64,000 nt of DNA from M55B112 sp040903745 (GCA_040903745.1 JBBDUV010000093.1:1-64000); one strand, 5' to 3'; counted from the stretch's first letter, positions 26,668 through 36,346 are shown. The notes: generated from the sequence alone by a model not told the origin. Made by a program: numbers and translations.

Positions 26668-27606
26668 ATGAAGATAAACAGATGGTTGGTGGTCGTTAAT
26701 CCTGCTGCCGGAGGTGGGAAGACAAGAAAGGACTGGCCGGAGATCGAGAAGCTGCTTACGAAGCATAGGGTCGGTCACGATCCGGTGTTTACCAACCGCA
26801 GATTGCATGCGATGGTGCTCGCCCGGCAGCAGATCGAAGCGGGATACAACAAGATCATCGTAGTGGGGGGCGACGGCACGATGAATGAGGTGATCAACGG
26901 GGTGTTTGCCCAGAAACGGATCCCCACAACAGAAGTGATGTTAGGGATGATCCCTGTCGGCACAGGAAACGACTGGGGCAAGATGTTCAACCTGCCTTCC
27001 GATTACGAAGGAGCGATCGAAACAATAAAAACCCAAAAAACTTTTATCCAGGATGCCGGCATGGTAACCTACTTCAAGAGCAACAAAAGCTGGCAGCGCT
27101 ACTTTATCAACATCGCCGGATTGGGCTTCGGAGCCAAGGTAGTTGCCCGCTCCAACAACCTGAAGGACAAAGGGAAAAGCAGTCCGCAACTCTACCTCGC
27201 CACGCTCTTTACGAGCCTGCTCAGATACCGATCGATCAGGGCCAGTATTGAAATCGACGGCAACGCTTTCAAGCGAACGGTTTTCAGCATGAACGTGGGG
27301 ATCGGAAAATACAACGGCGGGGGGATGATGCAGGTGCCGCATGCCATTGCCGATGACGGACTCTACAGCATCACGCTTATTAAAAGGATGGGGAAGCTGA
27401 ATGTGATCGCCAACATCAGAATGCTCTACAACGGGAAGATCACATCCCATAGCAAAGTGGAGGCCTATACCGGCAAGGTGATCAACGTCGACTCCCCCTC
27501 ACTGCTCCATTTGGAAACTGACGGTGAGACACTCGGACATTCTCCCATGGCGTTTCAGATCATCCCCAGAAGCGTAAAAGTAATTGCCAATGGAATATCA
27601 GCGTAG
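26668..27606 (+). CDS. Diacylglycerol/lipid kinase family protein (YegS/DgkB-like)
   Basis: Cytoplasmic lipid kinase-like protein of about 312 residues. The DAGK catalytic domain shows VVNPAAGGGKTRKDW, the nucleotide loop VVGGDGTMNEVINGV, and MIPVGTGNDWGKMF. The C-terminal beta-rich domain ends with LHLETDGETLGHSP, where the acidic DGE motif of the family appears. Likely ATP-dependent phosphorylation of diacylglycerol or a sphingoid/other lipid. Start set at ATG 26668 because the upstream TTG adds only two residues (family proteins begin near the NPAAGGG motif). Confidence 0.9.
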   Translation: MKINRWLVVVNPAAGGGKTRKDWPEIEKLLTKHRVGHDPVFTNRRLHAMVLARQQIEAGYNKIIVVGGDGTMNEVINGVFAQKRIPTTEVMLGMIPVGTGNDWGKMFNLPSDYEGAIETIKTQKTFIQDAGMVTYFKSNKSWQRYFINIAGLGFGAKVVARSNNLKDKGKSSPQLYLATLFTSLLRYRSIRASIEIDGNAFKRTVFSMNVGIGKYNGGGMMQVPHAIADDGLYSITLIKRMGKLNVIANIRMLYNGKITSHSKVEAYTGKVINVDSPSLLHLETDGETLGHSPMAFQIIPRSVKVIANGISA

Positions 27607-27627
27607 AAAGGATTTAAAACAACCTGT

Positions 27628-28407
27628 ATGAGATGCCGTTTATGTAACAGCGAAGATCTCGATCTCTTTTATAAACAGGGGTCTGATGATCAATTTCATT
27701 TTTACCGATGCAGGGGTTGCCGTTTGGTCAACCTTGACCTCGACACAACCACCATCACCAGCAACCAGGAGAAATATGCGGTAAGTGATGATCCCCCGAC
27801 GAATGAGGAAACCCTGTCTCTACAATCATTTCGTTTTGTAAAAAAATATGTGAAAGGTAGCGGAAAGTATCTGGACATAGGTTGCGGCTATGGGGCTCTG
27901 TTGAAGCTATTCAAAGAGGATGGATGGGAGGTTGAGGGACTTGAACTATCTCCAAAACTGGCTGAATACGTCACAAAGCATTTTAATATTTCCGTGCGAG
28001 TGGCCAATTTTCTCAACGATGAACAGTCAGGCGACTACGATCTGGTTTCATTGCGGCATGTGCTTGAACACCTGCCCGACTCGGTCGGGGCAATGAAAAA
28101 ACTGGAAAAACTTGTAAAACCGGGAGGACATGTACATCTTGAGTTTCCAAACATTGATGGTATTCCACAAAGGATCAAAAGATTAAGAAACAGAACGTCG
28201 CTCTTCAAGAAAAAATATGATCCGCAATATGTTCCCGGACACTGCAATGAATTTTCAGCAGCTTCATTTGAATTCCTGCTTAGCAATACAAAATTCAGTT
28301 TGATACGCTGGGAAACCTACTCGAAAAAAACACTTTCAAATTTTTTATATAACCACTTTCCAGTCGGATCAAAAGTACGGGTGATACTAAAAAGAGCGGG
28401 CACCTGA
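27628..28407 (+). CDS. Class I SAM-dependent methyltransferase with N-terminal zinc ribbon
   Basis: A 259-residue protein. Residues 1-35 form a Cys4 zinc-ribbon-like module (CRLCNSEDL and CRGCRLV). The methyltransferase domain has the SAM motif YLDIGCGYGALLKLF, an acidic loop (LELSPKLAEY) and the SLRHVLEHLPDSVGAM block. This architecture is common among sugar and surface-glycan C- or O-methyltransferases. The position, 21 nt after the lipid kinase, suggests a shared transcript. Substrate unknown. Confidence 0.85.
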   Translation: MRCRLCNSEDLDLFYKQGSDDQFHFYRCRGCRLVNLDLDTTTITSNQEKYAVSDDPPTNEETLSLQSFRFVKKYVKGSGKYLDIGCGYGALLKLFKEDGWEVEGLELSPKLAEYVTKHFNISVRVANFLNDEQSGDYDLVSLRHVLEHLPDSVGAMKKLEKLVKPGGHVHLEFPNIDGIPQRIKRLRNRTSLFKKKYDPQYVPGHCNEFSAASFEFLLSNTKFSLIRWETYSKKTLSNFLYNHFPVGSKVRVILKRAGT

Positions 28408-28524
28408 TCACATTGTCGTTCCTCCTCCACCGCTCTATACTCTAACGAGCAAAAACAGGCATACAGGCTCAGCAAAGTCAAAAAATTTTGAAGTAACGCA
28501 ACTATCGGACTTTAGATACAGCCA

Positions 28525-29619
28525 CTAATTGGTTTTTGGCGCCAGTTCAATCTCAAACAATTTCGGCCAGTATTTGCCGGTTACAAACAACCGCTCCTCC
28601 ATCGGATCCCAGGCAATGCCGTTGAGCACGTTGGTACTGGGCCTACGATCCTTTACGGAGAGAATCCCCTTCATGTCGACCCTGCCCTCCTCCTTTCCTG
28701 TCTCCGGATCAATGATCACAATCTCATCGGTGTAATACCTGTTTGCATAAATCTTCCCGTCAATAAATTCCAGCTCATTCAGATCCTTCACCGGTCCCTC
28801 GTTGTTGTACACCTCGATCTGCCGTTTTACTGTAAACATCGACGGATCAATGAAGTAGATAATATTCGTCCCATCGCTCATAATCAGCTCATCCTCCGAG
28901 TTGGTGAGTCCCCACCCCTCCTTGTTCTGGTAGTAAAACTTCTTAATCTCCTCGAAGTTGTTGAGGTCGTAAACAAAACAGACCTGCGACTTGTAAGTGA
29001 GCTGGTACAGATTCCCATCGAAAACAGCGATCCCTTCACCAAAAATATTTGAGGCGTTGTTTCTCGACTGTATCACCTCGCCATTGTTGAGGCGAACCTT
29101 ACGCACCGAAGACTGGTTATAGTTGCCGGTTCCCTCATAGATCCACCCATCATAAAAAAGCAGTCCCTGCGTATAGGCGCCGACATCGTGTGGATAGGAG
29201 TTCACCACCCTGTAGCTGTACTGCACGGGTTCAATATCGGAGAGCAGTTCCAACTGAACGCTGTGCGTCTCGGAGCTGCCACCTTTAAGGTGGAGCCTGG
29301 CCCGAACACCAGCATTACCGGGATTCAATCCGGCCGTTGAAAGAGCAACCGTATCCTTTCCATCGTATACAACCTCCAGTCGCCCCCTTAAAAAGAGCTC
29401 CACCGAATCGATCTTCAACGTATCAGGTGCACTAATTCGTACAGGGATCTCCTGCCCCGCCACATAGCGATCCCCCGATACAGGCAGATGGAGGGTGGTA
29501 ATTTTTTGTACCTGCTGGCGCTGCTTCCTGGTACGGCCCGATTCACGGCTTTTCTGGTTGCAACTGCCCGCTGAAAAAATGATGAGGATAAAGAGAAATG
29601 TAATGCTGTATAACTTCAT
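28525..29619 (-). CDS. Glutaminyl-peptide cyclotransferase family lipoprotein
   Basis: A secreted 364-residue protein with a lipobox (FSAGSC, Cys20). An N-terminal Ig-like region of about 120 residues precedes a beta-propeller of the plant-type glutamine cyclotransferase family, recognised by SYPHDVGAYTQGLLFYDGWI, YEGTGNYNQSS, and GWGLTNSEDELIMSDGT. The family forms N-terminal pyroglutamate on secreted proteins; in Bacteroidota the propeller could have other roles. Probably operonic with the HAD gene 12 nt upstream. Confidence 0.85.
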   Translation of the reverse strand: MKLYSITFLFILIIFSAGSCNQKSRESGRTRKQRQQVQKITTLHLPVSGDRYVAGQEIPVRISAPDTLKIDSVELFLRGRLEVVYDGKDTVALSTAGLNPGNAGVRARLHLKGGSSETHSVQLELLSDIEPVQYSYRVVNSYPHDVGAYTQGLLFYDGWIYEGTGNYNQSSVRKVRLNNGEVIQSRNNASNIFGEGIAVFDGNLYQLTYKSQVCFVYDLNNFEEIKKFYYQNKEGWGLTNSEDELIMSDGTNIIYFIDPSMFTVKRQIEVYNNEGPVKDLNELEFIDGKIYANRYYTDEIVIIDPETGKEEGRVDMKGILSVKDRRPSTNVLNGIAWDPMEERLFVTGKYWPKLFEIELAPKTN

Positions 29620-29631
29620 GGGGTGTGTGGA

Positions 29632-30048
29632 TTATCTTCCGAAAAGGCGACCGAGCAGTGTGCGTCTGCGCGGAAGGTTTTTAAGTTCGTTAGCTACAGT
29701 GGGATTGAGTTCGGGGTGAATGATCTGCCAGATCTCACCCCACCCGGGAAGCCCGCAGATATTGCGGTCGTCGATGTAATAGTCGGCCTGGATCTTTCGG
29801 CTGACAGATTTCTCGTCGAACTCCTCTTCGGGATAGTTCTTGTTCACCGCGTAGAACTCGATCCCGTTTTTCCGGCAGAATTCAACCGCTTCATCCAGCT
29901 CTTTTCCGTTCCGGTAGGTCCAAAGGATCAGCTGGTGCCGCTGCTCCTGGAGCTTTTTCATCGTTTCAAAAGCAAAAAGTAGGGGACGGCCGATCGCGGG
30001 ATATTTGTGCTCTACGATCGTACCATCAAAGTCAACTGCGATCTTCAT
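29632..30048 (-). CDS. HAD-superfamily hydrolase (BT0820-like)
   Basis: A small cytoplasmic phosphatase-like protein of 138 residues with the HAD nucleophile motif MKIAVDFDGTIVEH and motif II/III segments LILWTYRNG and YYIDDRNI. It lacks a cap insertion of any size. This matches the uncharacterised BT0820-type group found in Bacteroidota. Substrate unknown. Confidence 0.85.
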   Translation of the reverse strand: MKIAVDFDGTIVEHKYPAIGRPLLFAFETMKKLQEQRHQLILWTYRNGKELDEAVEFCRKNGIEFYAVNKNYPEEEFDEKSVSRKIQADYYIDDRNICGLPGWGEIWQIIHPELNPTVANELKNLPRRRTLLGRLFGR

Positions 30049-30218
30049 AATTGTCTGATTCTACGACCCAAAAATATCAAATTCCAACTAAAAGTGGGCA
30101 TTTACACATAAAATATATTACCGCTCACAGCAAACTGGCGTGTTGCACGGATCGGTATAAGCAGCACTGAGTCAAACGCAGAAAAATTTTTAAGAGGCAG
30201 GCGTGCCTTATGCATCGC

Positions 30219-31127
30219 CTAAAAGAGTTCATTTACCGATAAATATCTTTCTCCGGTATCGTAATTAAAAGTGAGTATACGTGATCCTTCCGGGATCTCT
30301 GGAAGCTTTTTCGACACGGCCGCGAGCGAGGCTCCGCTTGAAATTCCTCCGAAGATCCCCTCCTCTTTCACTGCCCGGCGTGTGAAGAGATAGGCCTCCT
30401 CTTTCTCTACTGCAACCGTGCCGTCGAGTAGTGAGGTATAGAGATTTTCGGGTATAAATCCAGGTCCGATGCCCATGATCGGATGGGGTGAAGGATCTTT
30501 TCCGGCGATCACCTGGGAATCGAATGGCTCCACGGCAAAAACCTTCACTCCCGGCATCTGTTTTTTCAACACTTTAGAAACACCGGAGATATGTCCTCCG
30601 GTACCCACCCCGGTGATCAGGTAATCGATCCCTTCGGGAAAATCGTTCAGTATCTCCAGGGCAGTTGTTCGCTCGTGGACACCCGGATTGGCCGGGTTAT
30701 CAAACTGTGAAGGGATCCATGCGTGTTCGATCTCCTCTTTCAGCTCCAGCGTGCGGGCGATGGATCCTTTCATACCGACTGACCTGTCGGTAAGCTCAAT
30801 CTCGGCACCGTATGCCCTCAGAATGCTGCGCCGCTCGACCGACATGGACTCGGGCATAACGAGGATCACACGGTACCCTTTCACGGCACCGACCATAGCG
30901 AGTCCGATCCCGGTATTTCCCGAGGTGGGCTCGATAATCACACTTCCCTTCTTAAGAATTCCCCTCTTCTCTGCATCTTCAATCATAGAAAGAGCGATCC
31001 GGTCCTTGATGCTGCCACCCGGATTATTGCGTTCGAGCTTCACCCATACCTCATGGTCGGGAAAGAGTTTGCTGAGCCTTACATGGGGAGAGTCTCCTAT
31101 TGTTTCTAAAATGTTGTTGTATTTCAT
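30219..31127 (-). CDS. Cysteine synthase (O-acetylserine sulfhydrylase)
   Basis: PLP enzyme making cysteine from O-acetylserine and sulfide. Its 302 residues include the PLP lysine in NNPGGSIKDRIA, the substrate loop PTSGNTGIGLAM, the phosphate-binding GVGTGGHISG and the C-terminal SSGASL. The sequence is closer to the CysM-like shorter forms in length, but assignment between CysK and CysM is not certain. The serine acetyltransferase that supplies its substrate is encoded on the same strand 200 bp upstream. Confidence 0.93.
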   Translation of the reverse strand: MKYNNILETIGDSPHVRLSKLFPDHEVWVKLERNNPGGSIKDRIALSMIEDAEKRGILKKGSVIIEPTSGNTGIGLAMVGAVKGYRVILVMPESMSVERRSILRAYGAEIELTDRSVGMKGSIARTLELKEEIEHAWIPSQFDNPANPGVHERTTALEILNDFPEGIDYLITGVGTGGHISGVSKVLKKQMPGVKVFAVEPFDSQVIAGKDPSPHPIMGIGPGFIPENLYTSLLDGTVAVEKEEAYLFTRRAVKEEGIFGGISSGASLAAVSKKLPEIPEGSRILTFNYDTGERYLSVNELF

Positions 31128-31326
31128 AATTAATTGGTTCCTCTATTTGTATAAATACCTTTAAATATTTCTAGTTTACTGATTAACAGTTTTTTATAGT
31201 TCGCATAACTATGGAACATCCGAGAAAGCATCCTGATCAATTATCGTTAAACGCTTCTATTCATGCAACTGTTCAATAAGCATTCAACTGTTTTTTCAGT
31301 CCGCACGTGAACATGCAGACTGTCAG

Positions 31327-32166
31327 CTATATCACATAATCCAACGGGGGTTTGAAATCCTTGCTGTCGCGCACAACGACGCGGTGCTGACGGTACACCA
31401 CCGAATGGGGCAAAACGCTCTCGGTGATCCAGGTATTGCCACCAACGACGGTATCATGACCGATTACCGTATTGCCGCCGAGGATCGTGCTTCCGGCATA
31501 GATCACCACATTGTCCTCAATGGTTGGATGACGTTTGGTACGCGCCATATCCTTCTCCACCGTGAGGGCTCCAAGCGTTACACCCTGGTAGATTTTTACA
31601 TTCTTCCCGATCTCGGCTGTTTCGCCGATCACGATCCCAGTGCCGTGGTCGATAAAAAAAGGCGTGGCGATGGTGGCTCCCGGATGGATATCAATACCTG
31701 TTTGTCCGTGCACATATTCCATCATCACCCTGGGCAGCAGCGGCACCTTCAGCCCGTAAAGAATATGGGCCATCCGGTACACCGAGATGCAGTAGAACCC
31801 CGGATAGGCCAGGATCACCTCCTCCACACAGCTTGAGGCAGGGTCGAACCGGGCAATGGAAACCGCATCCTCAATCATGGCCTCATAAGCTACTGGAAGC
31901 TCCTCCATAAACCGCGTCACAATTTTTTCAGGTGTATCAGGAATGGTGTTCCTGATAGAGAAGAGCAGGTCCTTCAGCTCAAGCGAACAGCGCTCCAGCT
32001 CAAATTGAATTTCATTCTCATCAATCTTACAATCAAGCTTGATGGGAAACAATATATGAATAATATTTTCAATAAACTGGTGGGTCTTCACCATGGAGGG
32101 TGCTTCCATGCAGAATCCCTGGTTCATTGCGCTCAGGTGTTTTGAAAATTCTTTAAGTTCACTCAT
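31327..32166 (-). CDS. Serine O-acetyltransferase (EpsC/CysE type)
   Basis: A 279-residue hexapeptide-repeat acetyltransferase that makes O-acetylserine from serine and acetyl-CoA. The N-terminal helical domain (1-160) is followed by VHGQTGIDIHPGATI, FIDHGTGIVIGETAEIG and the long LbH coil, with the catalytic His in this region. It lies just upstream of cysteine synthase on the same strand, forming a cysteine biosynthesis pair. It has the long N-terminal extension typical of EpsC-like enzymes of Bacteroidota. Confidence 0.93.
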   Translation of the reverse strand: MSELKEFSKHLSAMNQGFCMEAPSMVKTHQFIENIIHILFPIKLDCKIDENEIQFELERCSLELKDLLFSIRNTIPDTPEKIVTRFMEELPVAYEAMIEDAVSIARFDPASSCVEEVILAYPGFYCISVYRMAHILYGLKVPLLPRVMMEYVHGQTGIDIHPGATIATPFFIDHGTGIVIGETAEIGKNVKIYQGVTLGALTVEKDMARTKRHPTIEDNVVIYAGSTILGGNTVIGHDTVVGGNTWITESVLPHSVVYRQHRVVVRDSKDFKPPLDYVI

Positions 32167-32223
32167 TCAAATTTCTCTTTATTGAAGTAAAAATTCTCCT
32201 TATGCTAACACATAAAGGAGTCG

Positions 32224-32952
32224 TTATGTTAACAGGATCCTTACCAGCGACAGTAAAATATAGGTCAAAACTATCAGCGGCAGCCCTGCAATGCCTGCAA
32301 ATACAAGGACCATGGCAGCAAACAACAGCAACAGGTACATGGAGAAATTGGCACGCACCCCGAAACTCTTGATTTTCAACGACAGCAGCGGCAGCGGAAC
32401 CACCATCAGCACCGACATCACGACCATCAACGCCCAGATAAACCAGCCCCCCACAGCCTGTCCAAAAAGCGATCCGCTGAAAATAACCTCATAATAGATC
32501 CCCGTCCAGAACAGTGCAAAGGCCGGTGCCGGAAGACCCAGGAAAAATTCCGAAGGTGGCATCAGGTTGAATCTCGCCAGCCGGAGCGCTGTCAGGGCCG
32601 GTACAATCAGCACCGAAAGTAGCATCGCCTTCTCAATAAACGCCATTTCGCCAAAACCTTTTCCCGGGTGACCGCTACTCAACTGCAGGAGCGTAAAAAC
32701 CATCGCGGCAGGTACAAGCCCGAAGCTGACCAGGTCGGCCAGGGAGTCGAGCTGCCTGCCAATTTCCGAAGACGCCTTCAGCAACCTGGCTGCCAATCCG
32801 TCAGCAAAGTCAAAAACGACAGCAGCAAAAAAGAACAGCATCGCCAGTTCCGGCTTATCCAATAAAACCAAGTACAGGGCTGCCGATCCTGAGACCAGGT
32901 TCAGCAGGGTAATCAGGTTAGGGATATTTTTTTTCATGAGGAGTATTCGCAT
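32224..32952 (-). CDS. pssA: CDP-diacylglycerol-serine O-phosphatidyltransferase (PssA-like)
   Basis: Integral membrane CDP-alcohol phosphatidyltransferase of 242 residues. The catalytic motif is seen as DGLAARLLKASSEIGRQLDSLAD (D-G-x2-A-R-x8-G-x3-D-x3-D) at about residues 50-72, after NIPNLITLLNLVSG. Product would be phosphatidylserine, the precursor of phosphatidylethanolamine. The start could be at 32952 or at the ATG 15 nt further in (MKKNIPN), which better matches family N-termini. It lies 57 nt upstream of the serine acetyltransferase. Confidence 0.9.
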   Translation of the reverse strand: MRILLMKKNIPNLITLLNLVSGSAALYLVLLDKPELAMLFFFAAVVFDFADGLAARLLKASSEIGRQLDSLADLVSFGLVPAAMVFTLLQLSSGHPGKGFGEMAFIEKAMLLSVLIVPALTALRLARFNLMPPSEFFLGLPAPAFALFWTGIYYEVIFSGSLFGQAVGGWFIWALMVVMSVLMVVPLPLLSLKIKSFGVRANFSMYLLLLFAAMVLVFAGIAGLPLIVLTYILLSLVRILLT

Positions 32953-33152
32953 TGCTGAACGGCAAAGTTAGTAAGTTTGCTTTTCTAATCCCTGCAATCA
33001 CCGTGAAAATATATGGTGCCGGACCAAAAGCTCCTCTTTATTCTGTTTATTCCAACGATGAAATAATGACATCCGGGCAGTCGGAAACAGCATCTCAGAA
33101 GGGGTAAGGGGCATCATTAAATTGCTACCTGAAAAATAACGGATGATTCCGG

Positions 33153-33284
33153 TTAAGTAGTATCAGCTCCCTCCTGCTCAGCGTAAACCTTCTCAAATCT
33201 TCTGAGGGCCCACCGCACCATCTTGTAGCTGAACCAGATCATCACCGGCCACATCAGGTATCCTATAATTGATGATATGTACAT
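33153..33284 (-). CDS. Small single-helix membrane protein, CydX-like
   Basis: An ATG frame of 43 residues beginning MYISSIIGYLMWPVMIWFSY, then a basic-amphipathic tail KMVRWALRRFEKVYAEQEG. It has one membrane helix and lies 117 nt downstream of cydB on the same strand. Size, topology and position fit the small accessory subunits (CydX/CydS type) that stabilise heme-containing cytochrome bd oxidases. There is no clear sequence identity to enterobacterial CydX. Too short for usual gene calling. Confidence 0.6.
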   Translation of the reverse strand: MYISSIIGYLMWPVMIWFSYKMVRWALRRFEKVYAEQEGADTT

Positions 33285-33401
33285 TTGCTTTTGTTCTCTT
33301 AATTATTTTCAGTTCTTTTAAAGCTCCGGAGCCTCTTCCAATCTGCCTTGCAATCTGTTTCCGCATACAGCTAATCTGCAACCAACCGGCCCCTGAACCT
33401 T

Positions 33402-34538
33402 TCAATAAATATGGGTGTCATCCCCGGCTGTTACCTCCTCCTCGGTAATCTTTTTGTTGTTGATCGCCCGCCAGGCCCAGGCGATGTATGCAAGCACAAA
33501 GGGCACCGCCAGGGAGACGTAGCTCATCACCGTCAGTGTAAACTCGCTCGAGGAGCTGTTCTGTATGGTCAGCGAACTCTGCAGATCGTAGGTCGACGGG
33601 TAGAACGCGGTGTTGTTAAACCCTGCCAGAAAAAATAGGCAGAGCACCACCAGCACCGTCCCGGGACCCGATAGCCAGATGCCATTCGAGGTGGTTCGCA
33701 GCAACGACCACCCTATACCCCCCAGCACGAGCAGCACACCGACAAGGAACATCACAAACACCAACGGCATCTGTACCAGGTTGTGCCAATATTTAAAAGC
33801 CTCCATCGACACCACCCCCGACTGCGGATCAACAGCAAAACCGTCCCTCAGCATCAACCAGATAGCAAAAGTGAGAAAGAAGACCACGAACGGAACGGCA
33901 TTGATCAACAGCTGTCGCTTTGTCCGCGCGATAATCACCTCATGGTCAATCGTGTTTATAAAATAGAGGAGTCCGAGTAGCCTGGCCAGGAAAAAGACAG
34001 TAAAACCAAGCGATAGATTAAAAGGGTTCAGTGCCGCCTCCAGTCCGCGCGTACCGGTCTGCCAGTGTACGTTGTTCATCTCATTCAGTGAGAACTGTGA
34101 TCCCGAGAAAAAAGTAGCCACCGCCGTACCGATCAGCACCGTACCCACCAGTCCGTTGATAAACAGAAATGCATCATAACTCTTTTGCCCGAGGAAGTTG
34201 GAGACGCGGGAACGAAACTCGTAGGAGACCGCCTGGATAACAAAGGCGAAGAGGATAATCATCCAGACCCAGTAAGCACCACCGAAACTGGTGGCATAAA
34301 ACAGGGGGAAGGAGGCAAAAAAGGCGCCCCCGAAGGTTACAAGCGTGGTGAAGGTGAATTCCCACTTCCGACCCAGGGTGTTAACGATGATGGTGCGTTC
34401 GTTTTTGGTCCTGCCAATCGTGTAGATGAAGGTTTGACCACCCTGAACGAACATCAGGAATACCAGCAGGGCCCCAAGAATTGAGACAATCACAAACCAG
34501 TATTGCTGCAAAGCCAGATATGACAGATTTTCAAACAT
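33402..34538 (-). CDS. cydB: Cytochrome bd ubiquinol oxidase subunit II
   Basis: A 378-residue polytopic protein with about nine membrane helices, starting MFENLSYLALQQYWFVIVSI. It pairs with CydA to form the cytochrome bd quinol oxidase, a high-affinity terminal oxidase that does not pump protons. Conserved family segments include GRKWEFTFTTLVTFGGAFF and SYEFRSRVSNF. The start lies 1 nt after the cydA stop, so it is tightly coupled. Consistent with microaerobic growth. Confidence 0.95.
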   Translation of the reverse strand: MFENLSYLALQQYWFVIVSILGALLVFLMFVQGGQTFIYTIGRTKNERTIIVNTLGRKWEFTFTTLVTFGGAFFASFPLFYATSFGGAYWVWMIILFAFVIQAVSYEFRSRVSNFLGQKSYDAFLFINGLVGTVLIGTAVATFFSGSQFSLNEMNNVHWQTGTRGLEAALNPFNLSLGFTVFFLARLLGLLYFINTIDHEVIIARTKRQLLINAVPFVVFFLTFAIWLMLRDGFAVDPQSGVVSMEAFKYWHNLVQMPLVFVMFLVGVLLVLGGIGWSLLRTTSNGIWLSGPGTVLVVLCLFFLAGFNNTAFYPSTYDLQSSLTIQNSSSSEFTLTVMSYVSLAVPFVLAYIAWAWRAINNKKITEEEVTAGDDTHIY

Positions 34539-34539
34539 G

Positions 34540-36102
34540 TTATTTCTCCTCCGGACCTTTTTTAATTTGTGTAGTCAGTATTTTAATCTCTGCGATGAAC
34601 AGTGCCGTGAACGTTGCCAGGAATATAAAGAAGGTGGTCTGTACCGCTCCCGGACTGATCCTGGTAACTGCCGAGAGTGTCGGCATCAATTCATATACTA
34701 CCCAGGGTTGCCGGCCGACCTCCGCCACGATCCACCCCGCCTGGGATGCGATCCAGGGCAACGGCAGAGTCAAAAACGCCACCCAGAGCAGCCATTTTTT
34801 ATCGCCCCAGCGGTTCTTCATGCTCAACACCAGGGCGATGATCGACAGGATGAGGAAGTGTCCGCCAAGAATCACCATGAGATGAAATGCGTAGAAATTG
34901 AGTTTCACATTGGGTATCAACTCCTGGATCGGACGTTCCTTGTAGTATCCGTAACCGAAGTACCTGTAATAGTTCTCCACCCACCCGGGGTCATCAAATT
35001 TCTCCTGCAACCGGGCCTCCTCTGCCTTATCGCCACGGTCCTTCGCCTTTTTCAGCTCTTTCAACGTGCCAATAGCGACACTGCCGCGTTCAATGCGTTC
35101 CACATAAGAGAGGATCCCCTGCTCTGAATTCCCGAAAAGCAGGTCATTGACCCCGGCCACAAAGCCACTGGGAGTGAGGAAGGCCATGTAGGAGAGTGCA
35201 TTCGGTATCTCGATCTTAAAGATAAACTCCTGACGCGGATTGGGGACCAGCGTTGTGTCGGTTCGCATGGCACCGATCGCCACCAGGGGAGCGTGGGTCT
35301 GACCGTCGTAGAGCGCCTCCATGGCAGCGAACTTCATCGGCTGCTTGCGTGCAATGATCCGCGCCGAGGTGTCGCCCGTAAAGATTGTTGCAACCGCCGA
35401 TATAACGCCAAAAACAGCGGCCACCACTGTACTTCGCTTCGCAAAGAGAATGTGTCTTCCCCTGAGCAGAAACCAGGCGCTGATAGCGATCACGAATATG
35501 GCAGCCAGCAAAAAGCTGGAGGTGATCGTATGAAGGAACTTGTTCACCGCCGTTTCGGAGAAGATTACCTCCCAGAAGCTGGTCATCTCGTTCCTCGCAG
35601 TAAGCGGATTGAATCTCGTCCCCACCGGGTCCTGCATCCAGGCGTTGGCCACCAGTATCCATACTGCCGAGAGACTGGCGCCAAAGGCCACCAGCCATGT
35701 ACTGAGCAGGTGAAAGCGCTTGCTCACTTTGTTCCATCCGAAAAACATCACGGCGATGAAGGTCGACTCCAGGAAAAAGGCCATGATACCCTCAATGGCC
35801 AGGGGTGCACCAAAGATATCGCCCACGAACCAGGAGTAGTTCGACCAGTTGGTACCGAACTCAAACTCCAGGATGATCCCTGTAGAAACACCAATGGCAA
35901 AGTTGATCCCAAAAAGCTTCATCCAAAACTTCGTGATCCGCTTCCACTCCTCGTCACCCGTCCGCACGTAGATCGTCTCCATAAAAGCGATCATGAAGGA
36001 GAGCCCGAGCGTCAACGGAACAAACAGCCAGTGAAACATGGCTGTCAGCGCAAACTGTCCGCGCGACCAGTCGATAAGGGAAGGGTCTATTGCATCAATC
36101 AT
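34540..36102 (-). CDS. cydA: Cytochrome bd ubiquinol oxidase subunit I
   Basis: A 520-residue heme b558/b595/d-binding subunit and quinol oxidation site. The N-terminus WSRGQFALTAMFHWLFVPLTLG carries the heme His, and the Q-loop and GRQPWVVYELMPT segment near residues 450-470 are characteristic. The Q-loop appears to be of the long-insertion-free type, with a KAKDRGDKAEEARLQEKFDD stretch in the middle. The start overlaps the DUF4492 gene by 8 nt. Confidence 0.97.
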   Translation of the reverse strand: MIDAIDPSLIDWSRGQFALTAMFHWLFVPLTLGLSFMIAFMETIYVRTGDEEWKRITKFWMKLFGINFAIGVSTGIILEFEFGTNWSNYSWFVGDIFGAPLAIEGIMAFFLESTFIAVMFFGWNKVSKRFHLLSTWLVAFGASLSAVWILVANAWMQDPVGTRFNPLTARNEMTSFWEVIFSETAVNKFLHTITSSFLLAAIFVIAISAWFLLRGRHILFAKRSTVVAAVFGVISAVATIFTGDTSARIIARKQPMKFAAMEALYDGQTHAPLVAIGAMRTDTTLVPNPRQEFIFKIEIPNALSYMAFLTPSGFVAGVNDLLFGNSEQGILSYVERIERGSVAIGTLKELKKAKDRGDKAEEARLQEKFDDPGWVENYYRYFGYGYYKERPIQELIPNVKLNFYAFHLMVILGGHFLILSIIALVLSMKNRWGDKKWLLWVAFLTLPLPWIASQAGWIVAEVGRQPWVVYELMPTLSAVTRISPGAVQTTFFIFLATFTALFIAEIKILTTQIKKGPEEK

Positions 36103-36310
36103 CGTATGTAGGGTTTGTTAATTGTTCCAGCACATGCCCCGCCCGCTCCTCATCCGTCTCGAAGTTGCGGTTGAGCACATTGGGGAAGAAAAACAACTTC
36201 AGGATCACGAACATCACAAAGAGCTTGATAAGGATGATCGCCCAAAGCGACCGCCCCCAGGTCATTGATCTGAATCCATCGTAATAAAAGCTAAAGACCC
36301 TTTTAAGCAT
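36095..36310 (-). CDS. DUF4492 small membrane protein upstream of cydA
   Basis: A 71-residue protein with one membrane helix (LWAIILIKLFVMFVILKLFF) and the family N-terminus RVFSFYYDGFRSMTWGRSLW. DUF4492 proteins are a Bacteroidota-type companion found just before cydA. Its stop overlaps the cydA start by 8 nt, so it heads a DUF4492-cydA-cydB unit. It may act as an assembly factor or accessory subunit. Confidence 0.88.
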   Translation of the reverse strand: MLKRVFSFYYDGFRSMTWGRSLWAIILIKLFVMFVILKLFFFPNVLNRNFETDEERAGHVLEQLTNPTYDD

Positions 36311-36346
36311 TCGATACTGGTTGTTAATGAAGCCGGTTGTCTAGAA

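Noticed and set aside
35293..36111. A 272-codon antisense frame within cydA
   Set aside because: It has no recognisable domain, overlaps a clear essential-type gene fully and shows shadow-like His/Arg/Gly-rich composition.
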